Shown here: positions 36,333-44,682 of the stretch, piece by piece | Numbering within the stretch: the first letter of the stretch is position 1 | Layout: every line of letters begins with the position of its first letter | DNA from: Scopulibacillus darangshiensis | GTDB taxonomy: Bacteria > Bacillota > Bacilli > Bacillales > Sporolactobacillaceae | DNA: 64,000 bases | Reading direction: 5' to 3' | Assembly: GCF_004341035.1 (NCBI RefSeq) | Contig: NZ_SLXK01000013.1 | Location: 37,070 to 101,069 of the forward strand | Translations under genes and position numbers: made by a program | The notes under the pieces: model-generated | What the model was told of the DNA's origin: nothing | Database searches by the model: none | Seen by the model: only the letters and a program-made list of their open reading frames with translations

Positions 36333-37492
36333 TCTGGAAAATGTATAAAAAAGAAATGACGGATGCGCTAAGAGATCGCAGAACGTTGCTTTTGACTGCC
36401 TTTTTGCCGATTTTGATGTTGTCTGGTCTCGTATTTTTCTATGAAAGTTTGCTTGTCCCAAATACGCATGAAAGCTACACCATTGCCGTCCCGGCGGCTT
36501 TAGATAAACAAGAATCAAAGATTTTCAGTGACCAATTGCACTTTACAGTTTTTCCTGATCCAAAAGAAGCTGTCAATCAAGGACATGCGAAGGCAGCCCT
36601 AATATTCGATGGCTCGCTGAACGGATTAGACCATGGTAATAAGAAGCTTACTGCCACCATTTACGGTGACTCTCTAAGTCAGGATGCGTCGGCCGCTATG
36701 ACCCAACTAACAAGTGATTTGGAGAGATATAAGGAAGAGATCGTCGCTCAAAAGCTTTCTTCTAAGGACATCGATAAGGATGTGCTCAATCCAATTCAAA
36801 TTAATAAGGAAGAGCTCTCGAGTAATAAAGGGAATGCAGCATCGATCACAGCGCTGTCCATTTTCTTGCCAATGATGATCGCATTATCTATCGCGATTGG
36901 CGGTTTGCCTGCAGCTTCTGACATGTTTGCCGGTGAAAAGGAACGCCAAACGATGGAAGCCTTATTGATGTCTCCGGTAAGCAGAGGGAAAATACTGACT
37001 GCCAAGTGGTTAGCTATTTCAACAATGGGCGTGATCTCTGGCTTCATTGCCGTTGCTGTCACAGTTGTCGAGATTATGTTTCTGACAGAATTCTTGAAGC
37101 TAGCCTTTAATAATAATGATCAAATACCCGTCATTATAGGGGCGTCCATCATCATGATTACCCTTTTCGCACTGCTTATAGGAGCTGTGCTGATGGTCAT
37201 CAGCATCATTGCCAAGTCTGTGAAGGAAACTCAGAGTTATAGTTCACCTATTATGATCCTGCCCGTCCTGCCAGTTTTATTTCTTAGCAGTGTAGGAGTT
37301 AACGAGTTATCAATCACCTACTTTATGACTCCTGTTGTTAACCTATATGCCCTGATAAAGGAAATGCTGTACGGCATTGTGGATATACCCCACATGTTGA
37401 TCACCTTTGGCACAACTGGATTGTGTGTCATTATTGCCCTGCTTCTATCTAGAATTCTTTTCTTAAAGGATAAATGGATTTTAAGTAAATGA
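36329..37492 (+). CDS. natB: ABC-2 permease (NatB-like)
   Basis: 387 residues. One membrane helix at about 20-40, a 130-residue extracytoplasmic part, then five or six helices from about 170 to the end. AGEKERQTMEALLMSPVSR is the cytoplasmic coupling motif of the ABC-2 NatB subgroup. It is translationally coupled to natA. Gene order and the divergent NatKR system support the call. Confidence 0.86.
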   Translation: MIWKMYKKEMTDALRDRRTLLLTAFLPILMLSGLVFFYESLLVPNTHESYTIAVPAALDKQESKIFSDQLHFTVFPDPKEAVNQGHAKAALIFDGSLNGLDHGNKKLTATIYGDSLSQDASAAMTQLTSDLERYKEEIVAQKLSSKDIDKDVLNPIQINKEELSSNKGNAASITALSIFLPMMIALSIAIGGLPAASDMFAGEKERQTMEALLMSPVSRGKILTAKWLAISTMGVISGFIAVAVTVVEIMFLTEFLKLAFNNNDQIPVIIGASIIMITLFALLIGAVLMVISIIAKSVKETQSYSSPIMILPVLPVLFLSSVGVNELSITYFMTPVVNLYALIKEMLYGIVDIPHMLITFGTTGLCVIIALLLSRILFLKDKWILSK

Positions 37493-37514
37493 GTGAAGGA
37501 AGGAGGCGGCTTTG

Positions 37515-37739
37515 ATGAAGAAGTTGTTTGTGTGTGATGGTAATAAAACTAATAAAATGACGAGTGGAATGGCTGTAGGGGTTGTGTTTGGGGCAGTTTT
37601 CGGTTTACTAATCGATGACCTTGCCTTAGGGATGGGAGTTGGCATGGCGATGGGGATTGGAATTGGCGCGTCTATGAAAAAGAAGAAATAGCCATCCGTG
37701 TTATTCTAAGAGCATGCATAGATAGCCTTTTTTATTTAA
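37515..37739 (+). CDS. Small glycine-zipper membrane protein
   Basis: A 74-codon frame with a very strong ribosome binding site (AGGAGGCGG, five bases from the ATG). After a polar start (KKLFVCDGNKTNK) it has hydrophobic glycine-rich stretches VGVVFGAVFGLLI and LGMGVGMAMGIGIGAS, with GxxxG-type packing motifs. It begins 22 bases after natB and is probably cotranscribed with it. The C-terminal 15 residues may be a read-on past an ancestral stop, because the glycine-zipper part ends in a Lys cluster. Confidence 0.6.
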
Positions 37740-37744
37740 TAATT

Positions 37745-38086
37745 TCAGCAAGATCCATCCATCTTTGCATATATGATTCTATGTATTTCTACCTCATGTT
37801 CGGTTACCACATAGAACACGAGGTAGTTTTTTATAGTCATGATTCTATATTCTGTCTCAATTGATTCAATTGCCCTATATAACTTACAAGAATATGGATA
37901 TTCTTGAAGCCATTTTATTGAATTATCCAGAGCATCAATCAGATCCATTGCAGCCTTTGGCGCCTTTAAAGTTTCGGCAATATAAGCAGTGATATCCTGC
38001 AAATCTTTTTGCGCCAAATGCAAATATACCCATCCCCGTTCCAAAATCACCTCATCAACATACTCTTCAAAATTAAAAAGATTCAT
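37745..38086 (-). CDS. RelE/ParE-like toxin, probably a chimeric orphan
   Basis: 113 residues. From residue about 20 it follows the RelE/ParE fold (LAQKDLQDITAYIAETL, YRIMTIKNYLVFYVV, VEIHRIIYAKMD). The first 18 residues (NLFNFEEYVDEVILERGW) do not fit the toxin family; they resemble the start of SWIM zinc-finger proteins. The ATG has a good AAAGGAGA site. No antitoxin gene is adjacent. It looks like a deletion fused the start of one gene to a toxin gene, leaving the toxin orphaned and possibly inactive. Confidence 0.6.
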   Translation of the reverse strand: MNLFNFEEYVDEVILERGWVYLHLAQKDLQDITAYIAETLKAPKAAMDLIDALDNSIKWLQEYPYSCKLYRAIESIETEYRIMTIKNYLVFYVVTEHEVEIHRIIYAKMDGSC

Positions 38087-38179
38087 GTTTTCTTGGTCTC
38101 CTTTATTGCGGTGTTAAGTATAGTTCATTGCTGTAAGGCTAAAATAGTGGTGATACTTAAATTAGAAAAGGTGAAGAAC

Positions 38180-38674
38180 ATGGAAGTTTCCATCTTCATA
38201 AGCTTTACGATCTTTTTCGTTGCTTATTTCGTTACATTACGTGAAAAACTCGATAGGAAAATAAATGTATTCATTTGCATATTGATGATGAATCTCAACA
38301 TCAACTTCTTCACCTTAGCAGAGGATAATCTGAATAAAATAAACTTAACAACAAGCCTGTCCAAATATGTATCTTTTTTATTATACAGAAATATATTAGT
38401 TCCCTTTTTTATTTTATTTGGCATTCATTATTTTTTTCGTTCAATATCCATTTATTATAAAATCATTGTTTTCCTGGCAACAATAGGAGCCTTGTATGCC
38501 ATGGAGGCAATTTGTAAAAGTTTAGAATTATTCACATGGAAACAATGGAATAGCCTATATTCTCTGATGTATTATATCATTCTTTTTAGTTTGGGCTGTG
38601 TATCAGTCTTATTATTTAGAAAGATGGCGTTGTCAAGAAGGAGAAATGAGCAAAATGGGGATCGTTTATTATGA
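38180..38674 (+). CDS. Hypothetical membrane protein, first of a pair
   Basis: 164 residues with about five membrane helices (VSIFISFTIFFVAYFVTL, VFICILMMNLNINFF, ILVPFFILFGIHYFF, IIVFLATIGALYAME, YYIILFSLGCVSVLLF). I chose the ATG at 38180 because AAAAGGTGAAG precedes it; the upstream frame to 38009 has no such site. Its end overlaps the next gene, another small membrane protein, so the two are likely translated together and may interact. No function is assigned. Confidence 0.7.
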   Translation: MEVSIFISFTIFFVAYFVTLREKLDRKINVFICILMMNLNINFFTLAEDNLNKINLTTSLSKYVSFLLYRNILVPFFILFGIHYFFRSISIYYKIIVFLATIGALYAMEAICKSLELFTWKQWNSLYSLMYYIILFSLGCVSVLLFRKMALSRRRNEQNGDRLL

Positions 38675-39152
38675 CAATACATTCAATGAAAATGAATGGT
38701 TCATTATCATTGTTATCATTATCTTAAACCTGCTTATTTTCTTATTACCCAGAAGGTTTCCTTTTGAAATTTCCGCTATTTTATACTTGGTTGGAATTAC
38801 AAACGGTGTAGTTTATGACGACACAATAGGATCCCATCTATTTGATTTGTTTGATATTAACGATGACTCTAAGTATTCATTTATGGATTTTATGACTTAT
38901 TTTATGTATGGACCGTTTGCTTATCTTCTCATTTATATCCAAGATCGATTTCAATTACATGGAATACTCCTTGTTACATATATTCTAATATGGTCCGTAT
39001 TCTCGACCGGATTTGAAACGCTGGCCACGCTTTTGGGTGTTTTTCATTACAAAAACGGATATAATCTCTATTATTCCTTTCCCATATACGTTTTCACCAT
39101 AGGTGTGACGTATTGGCTTTATACCTTTATCACTCAAAAAGACGAGGTTTAA
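38646..39152 (+). CDS. Hypothetical membrane protein (CBO0543-like), second of a pair
   Basis: 168 residues with four or five membrane helices and a conserved-looking segment TIGSHLFDLFDINDDSKYSF, then FMTYFMYGPFAYLLIYI. I recall this segment from Bacillus membrane proteins of unknown function. The ATG at 38646 follows AAGGAG. It overlaps the upstream membrane protein gene by 29 bases. Confidence 0.7.
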   Translation: MSKMGIVYYDNTFNENEWFIIIVIIILNLLIFLLPRRFPFEISAILYLVGITNGVVYDDTIGSHLFDLFDINDDSKYSFMDFMTYFMYGPFAYLLIYIQDRFQLHGILLVTYILIWSVFSTGFETLATLLGVFHYKNGYNLYYSFPIYVFTIGVTYWLYTFITQKDEV

Positions 39153-39190
39153 TGTTGGACAAGCATGACTTTTTGGCGTTCACTTCCCCT

Positions 39191-39236
39191 ATGAAGGACA
39201 TTTCCCTCACTTATTTGCCGACTTTTGTCCTTCATC
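39191..39236 (+). repeat. Single diverged copy of the 52-bp hairpin repeat
   Basis: ATGAAGGACATTTCCC, 17 unrelated bases, then GACTTTTGTCCTTCATC. This is the spacer side of the unit seen seven times at 57945-58289, with the arms changed in step (GAAGGAC and GTCCTTC) so that pairing is preserved. Confidence 0.6.
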
Positions 39237-39398
39237 TCACCTTTTACCAGAGGAATTCCCCATGAATGCCATATCAAGGAATGAAATAACTAACGCTACT
39301 TAATCATATCTCAAGTAAGGTTTTTTCACTCGGGTCTATTTTTCTAAACAAAAAGTGCCAGACACCCCAATTTTATGGCGCGGGTATTAGTACTCTTT

Positions 39399-40586
39399 CT
39401 AAGAAGTGCAATAAGCTGCGACGACAGCTGCCATGGCTTTTGCACATATAATGAGACTTTTTTCGTTTATATCGAACTTAGGGTGATGGTGCGGATACCA
39501 TTCTCTTGACTCTGGCATAGCACCGACATAGAAGAAACACCCGGGTACTTGCTTAAGGTAATATGCAAAGTCTTCGGAAGGGGGTTGCGGCTCAGTCTCT
39601 AACACAGCATCCACCTCTGGAATAGAGGCTTTTTCCAAAGCTTGGTGCACCTGCTCTGTTACCTCTGGATCATTGTAAAGAACGGGATAGTCATTGGTAT
39701 AATCAAGAGTCACTTTAACGCCGTATGATACTTCTAATCCTTCGGCAAATTGCCGTACTTGCTCTTCTACCTTTTGGCGTGACTCTTTTGACATCGTCCT
39801 TACATCACCTTCAAGCGTTACGGCATCCTTGATAACATTAAAAGATCCTTTTCCATCAAATGAACCGATTGTGATTGAAGCTGTGTCAAAAGGGTTAATT
39901 CGGCGGCTCACAATGGTTTGGCAATTCATGACAAAGGAGCTGGCCGCAACGATGGCGTCATTTGCCATGTGAGGTGATGAGCCGTGCCCGCCTTTACCTT
40001 GAATATGCAGTTTAAAATAAGATCTGCCCGTTTGCGTGTTGCCGCTTCTGTAATAGATTTTACCTGTTTCCATAGGGGACATCACATGAATGCCAAAAAT
40101 CGCATCCACCCCATCTAATACACCCGCTTTAATCATCCCAATAGCCCCACCTGGAGGTGTTTCTTCAGCTGGTTGATGAATGACTTTGATAATTCCAGCT
40201 AACTGATCTTTTAACTCGGCCATGGATTGCGCCAAAATCAACATGTAGGCCGTATGGCCATCGTGTCCACAGGCATGCATGACTCCTTTGCTTTCCGAAG
40301 CAAATGGCAGTCCGGTCTCTTCTGTTATTGGCAAGGCGTCAAAATCCGCGCGGATCGCAATGGTTTTGCCTGGCTTAGCCCCTTTAATCGTTACAACAAC
40401 CCCGTTGCCGCCGCCAAAATTCCTTTCAACAGAGTCAACAGGTACCTCTTTATAAAAGTCTGCGATGTAAGCAGCCGTTTGTTCCTCATGAAAAGAGAGC
40501 TCTGGATGCGCATGAAGATGGCGCCGTATCTCAATGATGCGATCCTTTTTCTCATCTAACTTTTTCATTATGTCAGTCAAAAACAT
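39399..40586 (-). CDS. M20-family amidohydrolase
   Basis: 395 residues. Metal and catalytic residues of the M20D group are visible: the first helix RRHLHAHPELSFHEEQTA, the Cys and His of HACGHDGH, HQPAEETPPGGA with the Glu pair, FGIHV, and the C-terminal HHHPKFDINE. The lid domain contains GKGGHGSSPH. It hydrolyses N-acyl amino acids or related amides (hippurate, IAA-amino acid, N-acetyl amino acid); the substrate is not determined. It is monocistronic with a GGGG ribosome binding site. Confidence 0.9.
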   Translation of the reverse strand: MFLTDIMKKLDEKKDRIIEIRRHLHAHPELSFHEEQTAAYIADFYKEVPVDSVERNFGGGNGVVVTIKGAKPGKTIAIRADFDALPITEETGLPFASESKGVMHACGHDGHTAYMLILAQSMAELKDQLAGIIKVIHQPAEETPPGGAIGMIKAGVLDGVDAIFGIHVMSPMETGKIYYRSGNTQTGRSYFKLHIQGKGGHGSSPHMANDAIVAASSFVMNCQTIVSRRINPFDTASITIGSFDGKGSFNVIKDAVTLEGDVRTMSKESRQKVEEQVRQFAEGLEVSYGVKVTLDYTNDYPVLYNDPEVTEQVHQALEKASIPEVDAVLETEPQPPSEDFAYYLKQVPGCFFYVGAMPESREWYPHHHPKFDINEKSLIICAKAMAAVVAAYCTS

Positions 40587-40648
40587 CTAAATGCCCCCTT
40601 ACTTTCCGCTATAAGTATACCCTTAATGGTCATTGACAATCTTAATAA

Positions 40649-41140
40649 ATGGACTTACTGCCATTATTAAATCGATTGGAAATCCTGCTTTTTACTATCG
40701 AAAACGGACTGGAACTCCTGTCTGCTACAATTAAAGGTGCAACCAAAGTCGCTTTTCACGGAAATTTAGTAGGCTCGCTGATAAGCAAGTTTACCGGCTT
40801 TGACGACAAAATTAAAAGCCTTGTCAATAATGCCTTGGATCCTCTCGATGAGATTGCCGCTAATGTTGAAAGTATTAGAAAAGCTGTAGGAAGCCTTATA
40901 ACAGATTATCCGACATTATTAACAAACTTCAAACCATACTTTGATAATGCCGTATTCCAAAAATCAGATTACCACAATGTTTACCTGTATAATCAGGTAG
41001 CGTTAAATATTTTGCAAGAGATGGATTTGCTTTTCAGTGATATTGTTACCCAGCTCGCTCATCATAAAGCCAATGCAATCGATGCGCTATGTGCTGTGTC
41101 TAAGAATGTAAAAGGAAACATGAAGCTTCTAGATGAATAG
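40649..41140 (+). CDS. Hypothetical helical protein of 163 residues, start doubtful
   Basis: A mostly helical protein (RLEILLFTIENGLELLSATI, LVNNALDPLDEIAANVESIRKAV). No family is recognised. A TAA lies in frame directly before the ATG and there is no ribosome binding site, so it may be 5' truncated or have an unusual start. A TTGACA at 40633 is a possible -35 but no matching -10 lies before the ATG. Confidence 0.45.
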   Translation: MDLLPLLNRLEILLFTIENGLELLSATIKGATKVAFHGNLVGSLISKFTGFDDKIKSLVNNALDPLDEIAANVESIRKAVGSLITDYPTLLTNFKPYFDNAVFQKSDYHNVYLYNQVALNILQEMDLLFSDIVTQLAHHKANAIDALCAVSKNVKGNMKLLDE

Positions 41141-41214
41141 GTCGAGCGCGGCACAATTATGTGATTTTAGTCAAGGTACTTCCTCTTTATATAAAGACAG
41201 CAGTTTATTCTGAA

Positions 41215-41514
41215 TTACGATCTCAAAAATCGCTTTAATTCTTGATAAAAAGTTTCACGAGTCCCGGCCATAATTCTAACAACAAGTTCCCCGTTGTCAT
41301 TTTCCGAAATTCGATAGGCTAATTCATAATTTGTACCTTGATACCTTACGTCATAACAATAAATGCCGGCCAGATCCCCTGTCTTTAGTTCACCAATATA
41401 GGGATGTTGCCGGATATCTTCAATGGCTTCAAAGAATTCTTTCTTTAATGGTTTTTCCTTTAGCTTTTTAAAATATTGCTTGGCTGGATTTAAATACAGG
41501 ACAGGTAACATCAA
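41215..41514 (-). CDS. RelE-type toxin
   Basis: 99 residues with the RelE/ParE pattern: LYLNPAKQYFKKLKEKPLKK, DIRQHPYIGELKTGDLAGIYCYDVRYQGTNYELAYRI split across the middle strands, and a basic C-terminus RETFYQELKRFLRS. Probably a ribosome-dependent mRNA interferase. It starts three bases after the antitoxin stop. Confidence 0.82.
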   Translation of the reverse strand: MMLPVLYLNPAKQYFKKLKEKPLKKEFFEAIEDIRQHPYIGELKTGDLAGIYCYDVRYQGTNYELAYRISENDNGELVVRIMAGTRETFYQELKRFLRS

Positions 41515-41517
41515 CCA

Positions 41518-41925
41518 TCACTCCATAACATCGCCGAAAAGGACTTTCGTTTCTTTGTCATCCGTTCCTGTAAATTGCCCAGCAGCTTGGTCAGCTTCAC
41601 GAATTAAGTGTTCAACGGTTGGACGTATTTGTGCTTTCCGTTTTCGGAATTCTGAAAGCAGTTGTTCTCCTTCATAACCTTCTTTAACAAGATCTTTTAA
41701 AACATTTTCTGAAAAGTCACTTTCCTTAGGTACCTTACGCAACACAATTTCATTGCCACGTAATTCGCAAATTAATTCTTCACCGATTCCTAATTGATCA
41801 AAGAAGCGTTTTGGAATAGTGATTTGCCTTTTTTCAGAGACGCTAATTTGTTTAGCATTAATAGGTTCAGATCTCATCTGTCTCAGCCTCGTTTCTGATA
41901 AAACATTATCCATTGTTAAAGTCAT
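41518..41925 (-). CDS. AbrB/MazE-type antitoxin
   Basis: 135 residues. The swapped-hairpin AbrB domain is at about 22-62 (ISVSEKRQITIPKRFFDQLG, ELICELRGNEIVLRKV). The long acidic helical C-terminus should bind the RelE-type toxin downstream. The ribosome binding site is AGGAGGG. The combination of an AbrB-type antitoxin with a RelE toxin is common in Firmicutes. Confidence 0.82.
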   Translation of the reverse strand: MTLTMDNVLSETRLRQMRSEPINAKQISVSEKRQITIPKRFFDQLGIGEELICELRGNEIVLRKVPKESDFSENVLKDLVKEGYEGEQLLSEFRKRKAQIRPTVEHLIREADQAAGQFTGTDDKETKVLFGDVME

Positions 41926-42018
41926 AGTATGCCCTCCTTTAAATAAAGATACACATTTCCTTGTTTCCTTGTTACAAGGGTAACCTTTAAATAATTCGAA
42001 CCAAATAACTTTGTTCTA

Positions 42019-42630
42019 CTATTTAGCATACTCTTCCTTTAGAATACTGTATTTTTCTAAATCCACTATTCCTTTCCCTGACCATAATGCAGCTTGTCTT
42101 AATGTTCCTTCCTTAGTAAAATTATTTTTCAGCAGCACTCTCTTTGAATTCTTATTTTGCGGCATGACGTCCGCCTGAATTCTATTGATGTCTACTTTCT
42201 TAAATAAAAATGGTAATAATAGCTTTACCGCTTCCGTTGCAATTCCCCTTCCCCAATGGGATTCCGCCAAATAGTAGCCAACTGTCACCATATTTACCTT
42301 TTGGTTAAATTCAAAGGCTTCTATTATACCCGCGAGTTTATCACTCTCATGTTTGGTGAAGATCCCCCATTTTACCCGTGTCTTTTTATTATAATCACGC
42401 TCAAAATGTCCAATCATTTTTTTCACTGTAGCCTTATTATGCTTAGGTTTGATTCCGCAGTGGTCGAAAATCCGTTCATTATCATAAATAGCAAATAACC
42501 CTTCAAAGTGATTTTCTTCAATTTTTTTTAGTATAAGATCCTCTGACTCTAATACAGGGAATTCATGAAAAATCGCATCGACGTTCATATTGGCATCTTT
42601 ACCCGCTTTCTTATTTGATTCGGAAATCAT
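42019..42630 (-). CDS. RimJ/RimL-type GNAT acetyltransferase
   Basis: 203 residues. It starts FPVLESEDLILKKI, then has YYLAESHWGRGIATEAVKLL (the acetyl-CoA binding loop) and NKNSKRVLLKNNFTKEGTLR, all typical of RimJ/RimL-like enzymes that acetylate protein N-termini or small molecules. The N-terminal 20 residues (SESNKKAGKDAN) may be a poor start choice; MNVDAIFHEF is an alternative. Confidence 0.83.
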   Translation of the reverse strand: MISESNKKAGKDANMNVDAIFHEFPVLESEDLILKKIEENHFEGLFAIYDNERIFDHCGIKPKHNKATVKKMIGHFERDYNKKTRVKWGIFTKHESDKLAGIIEAFEFNQKVNMVTVGYYLAESHWGRGIATEAVKLLLPFLFKKVDINRIQADVMPQNKNSKRVLLKNNFTKEGTLRQAALWSGKGIVDLEKYSILKEEYAK

Positions 42631-42692
42631 AAATGTTGTGGGTCATAAGGAATGGCTTATTTCTTAGGTTTTTAATACACACTTCTTCAGGC

Positions 42693-43121
42693 TCATTTAT
42701 TTTTAATAAGTGCTTCCGCCTCTTGTATACTTTCTTTTAACCAAATGGGAGCCTTTGAATGGTTGAGTATTTCGTGGGTTGCCATCCAGTAGACACCATC
42801 AACTTCATCAGGGCTTTTTGCAAAAGGTTCACCCTTATCCAATTCACAAAGAAAAACAATATCTACAACTTCGCTTCCATCATCCAATATAAAGGACGTA
42901 TTTCTAACATATTTTATATCATCTTTTATTGTTATTCCTACCTCTTCGTAAAGTTCTCTTCTTAGAGTTCCTTCCAAAATACCCCTGGCATTACCCTCAT
43001 TTTCCACCGTACCACCAACAAGTGATAGCAGCCCTCCAGCATGTCCTTCCATCATACTACGTCCAATGATCAACCATTTATCCTCTTTAAAAACGGCTCC
43101 TTCTACATTGATATAGAACAC
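42693..43121 (-). CDS. Nudix hydrolase
   Basis: 142 residues. The Nudix box is present as LVGGTVENEG, then a longer loop than usual and TLRRELYEEVGI with the catalytic REL-x-EE. The strand FYINVEGAVFKEDKWLIIGR precedes it and DEVDGVYWM follows. It hydrolyses a nucleoside-diphosphate-linked substrate, unknown which. Confidence 0.87.
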   Translation of the reverse strand: MFYINVEGAVFKEDKWLIIGRSMMEGHAGGLLSLVGGTVENEGNARGILEGTLRRELYEEVGITIKDDIKYVRNTSFILDDGSEVVDIVFLCELDKGEPFAKSPDEVDGVYWMATHEILNHSKAPIWLKESIQEAEALIKNK

Positions 43122-43198
43122 GTAAAAAAGCCCTGCCTTTCTTATTAACTTCCATACCCGTTAAAGGCTCGTTGCCCTATTTCACCATTTAGTTGCGA

Positions 43199-43810
43199 TC
43201 AAACCAATTTATACATAAGAATGTCATCAACATATTCATTTTCATCCATCTTAATTTCTCTCATTTTACGTCCTTCCTCTACAAAACCCATCCTTGTGTA
43301 TAAAGCTATTGCTCTATGATTTGTGGATAAAACGCCTAGACTTAATTTCTCAATCATTGGGTTATTTACAGCCCAATTTATTACCTCATTAATAAGTTTC
43401 TTGCCAATCCCTGAATCTCTATAATTTTTGTCTATCATCATCCCAAGCGAGCCGATGTGAGACAGCCTTTTCCGGCCTGGCGATTGGCATACAATCCAGC
43501 CAACAGTTTTTTCGCTTATTTCAGCTACAATTATTGTTTCTCTATCATTTTCTAAAATGCTATGCATCCAATCAATTTGTTGCTCAATTGTCTTATTGAA
43601 TTCATCCAGAACAGTTATCAAATAATCGTGTTCAGCGATAACATTTTGCTGGATCTCTAATATTTGTTTTGCATCCTTTAATTGACCCTTTCGAATATTT
43701 ACTTCCGTATCATATTTAACTACCAACCTATCCATCCCCTCAAAGTGGCTTTCTATTACAAAAGTTCGATCTCCTAGGGCAAAATCCTTTTCAAAATTTT
43801 GGTTAACCAT
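43199..43810 (-). CDS. GNAT-family acetyltransferase with extra N-terminus
   Basis: 203 residues. From about residue 37 it is a standard GNAT domain: VNIRKGQLKDAKQILEIQQN, GSLGMMIDKNYRDSGIGKKLINEVI (acetyl-CoA loop) and TNHRAIALYTRMGFVEEGR. The first 35 residues (NQNFEKDFALGDRTFVI and following) do not belong to the fold and come right after a truncated gene (43817-43885), so this start may be part of a rearrangement. Confidence 0.8.
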   Translation of the reverse strand: MVNQNFEKDFALGDRTFVIESHFEGMDRLVVKYDTEVNIRKGQLKDAKQILEIQQNVIAEHDYLITVLDEFNKTIEQQIDWMHSILENDRETIIVAEISEKTVGWIVCQSPGRKRLSHIGSLGMMIDKNYRDSGIGKKLINEVINWAVNNPMIEKLSLGVLSTNHRAIALYTRMGFVEEGRKMREIKMDENEYVDDILMYKLV

Positions 43811-43816
43811 AAATAA

Positions 43817-43885
43817 TCAAACGACGCCTATCTTTGCTTTAGGGAATAACGACCAAAAATCGTCTTCAATGATAAACTTTTGCAT
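43817..43885 (-). pseudogene. Truncated start of a B3/B4-domain protein
   Basis: A 22-residue peptide begins QKFIIEDDFWSLFPKAKIGV behind a strong GGAGGGAT ribosome binding site and stops at TGA. I recognise this as the N-terminus of B3/B4-domain proteins (tRNA-synthetase editing-like, about 230 residues). The remainder is missing and the next sequence is the odd N-terminus of the GNAT gene. Confidence 0.55.
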
Positions 43886-43929
43886 AAAATCCCTCCTTTT
43901 CATTTTTGATGGCCATTTTCATTTACACA

Positions 43930-44541
43930 TTATTTTTTTAAATTTGCCTTCATTAACGAGGAAATCTGTTGCTCATCCGTATATGAAATCTGTTCTAACT
44001 GATTAATAACCAGCTCTTGCCGTTGTGATGAATGGTTTTGACTTAACTTTGCTTTCCCTTCAATCTTATTGATTTTTATTTTGAATCCTTGAACACCTTT
44101 GCTCATGCCGGCGAGAAACTTAGCATCGACATCTTGTAATCGGTAAGAACTATCAGGAGCTTCATACTTCAATACCATGTCATTCAAGGAGTCCATTAAC
44201 TCATGTTCATCTTCTATAAGTTCGAGTTCCCCGTAGACATGAACAGTCACATAATTCCATGTTGGCACTGCTTTATTCGTCTCATACCATGAGGGAGAGA
44301 TATAACAATGAGGACCGTGAAAAACAGCTAAGACTGTTTGATTCCTAATATCCTTCCACTGAGGGTTCGGACGGGCAAAATGGCCATACAAACAGTCTTT
44401 CTCTTTATTCAAAAGCAGAGGTAAATGTGTCGCGAATGGCATTCCTTCATGCAGCGAAAACAATGTTGAAAAACTATTCTCCTGTATGACATCGTAGGCT
44501 GCTGCCAATTCTTTTATATTAAATTGCTTAGGGATATACAT
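43930..44541 (-). CDS. paiB: PaiB-family FMN-binding protein
   Basis: 203 residues. It starts [18 protein letters not shown] and has [21 protein letters not shown] and [14 protein letters not shown], then [13 protein letters not shown], all PaiB hallmarks of a split-barrel FMN-binding fold. PaiB was described as a negative regulator of sporulation and degradative enzymes in Bacillus. Divergent from a MocR-type regulator that probably controls it. Confidence 0.9.
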   Translation of the reverse strand: MYIPKQFNIKELAAAYDVIQENSFSTLFSLHEGMPFATHLPLLLNKEKDCLYGHFARPNPQWKDIRNQTVLAVFHGPHCYISPSWYETNKAVPTWNYVTVHVYGELELIEDEHELMDSLNDMVLKYEAPDSSYRLQDVDAKFLAGMSKGVQGFKIKINKIEGKAKLSQNHSSQRQELVINQLEQISYTDEQQISSLMKANLKK

Positions 44542-44633
44542 AAAAAGTCTCCTTTCAACTTTTTAAATACAACAGGCTTGCAACATTAAAAATGAATATC
44601 CGTTAGGAGATATAATATTATACAAACTGACAT

Positions 44634-44661
44634 TTAAAAAGGTACAATATTAAAAAAGTAC
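44634..44661 (+). promoter_or_regulatory. Direct repeat in the paiB / MocR intergenic region
   Basis: TTAAAAAGGTAC at 44634-44645 is repeated as TTAAAAAAGTAC at 44650-44661. MocR-type regulators usually bind direct repeats in the divergent promoter region, so this is a candidate operator. It lies 21 bases before the regulator start. Confidence 0.45.
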
Positions 44662-44682
44662 ACATGTCAGAGGTGATATGTA

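Noticed and set aside
39341..39385. AAAAAGTGCCAGACACCCC as a possible transposon end
   Set aside because: It resembles a common short Bacillaceae repeat, but no partner copy or element boundary is visible nearby.
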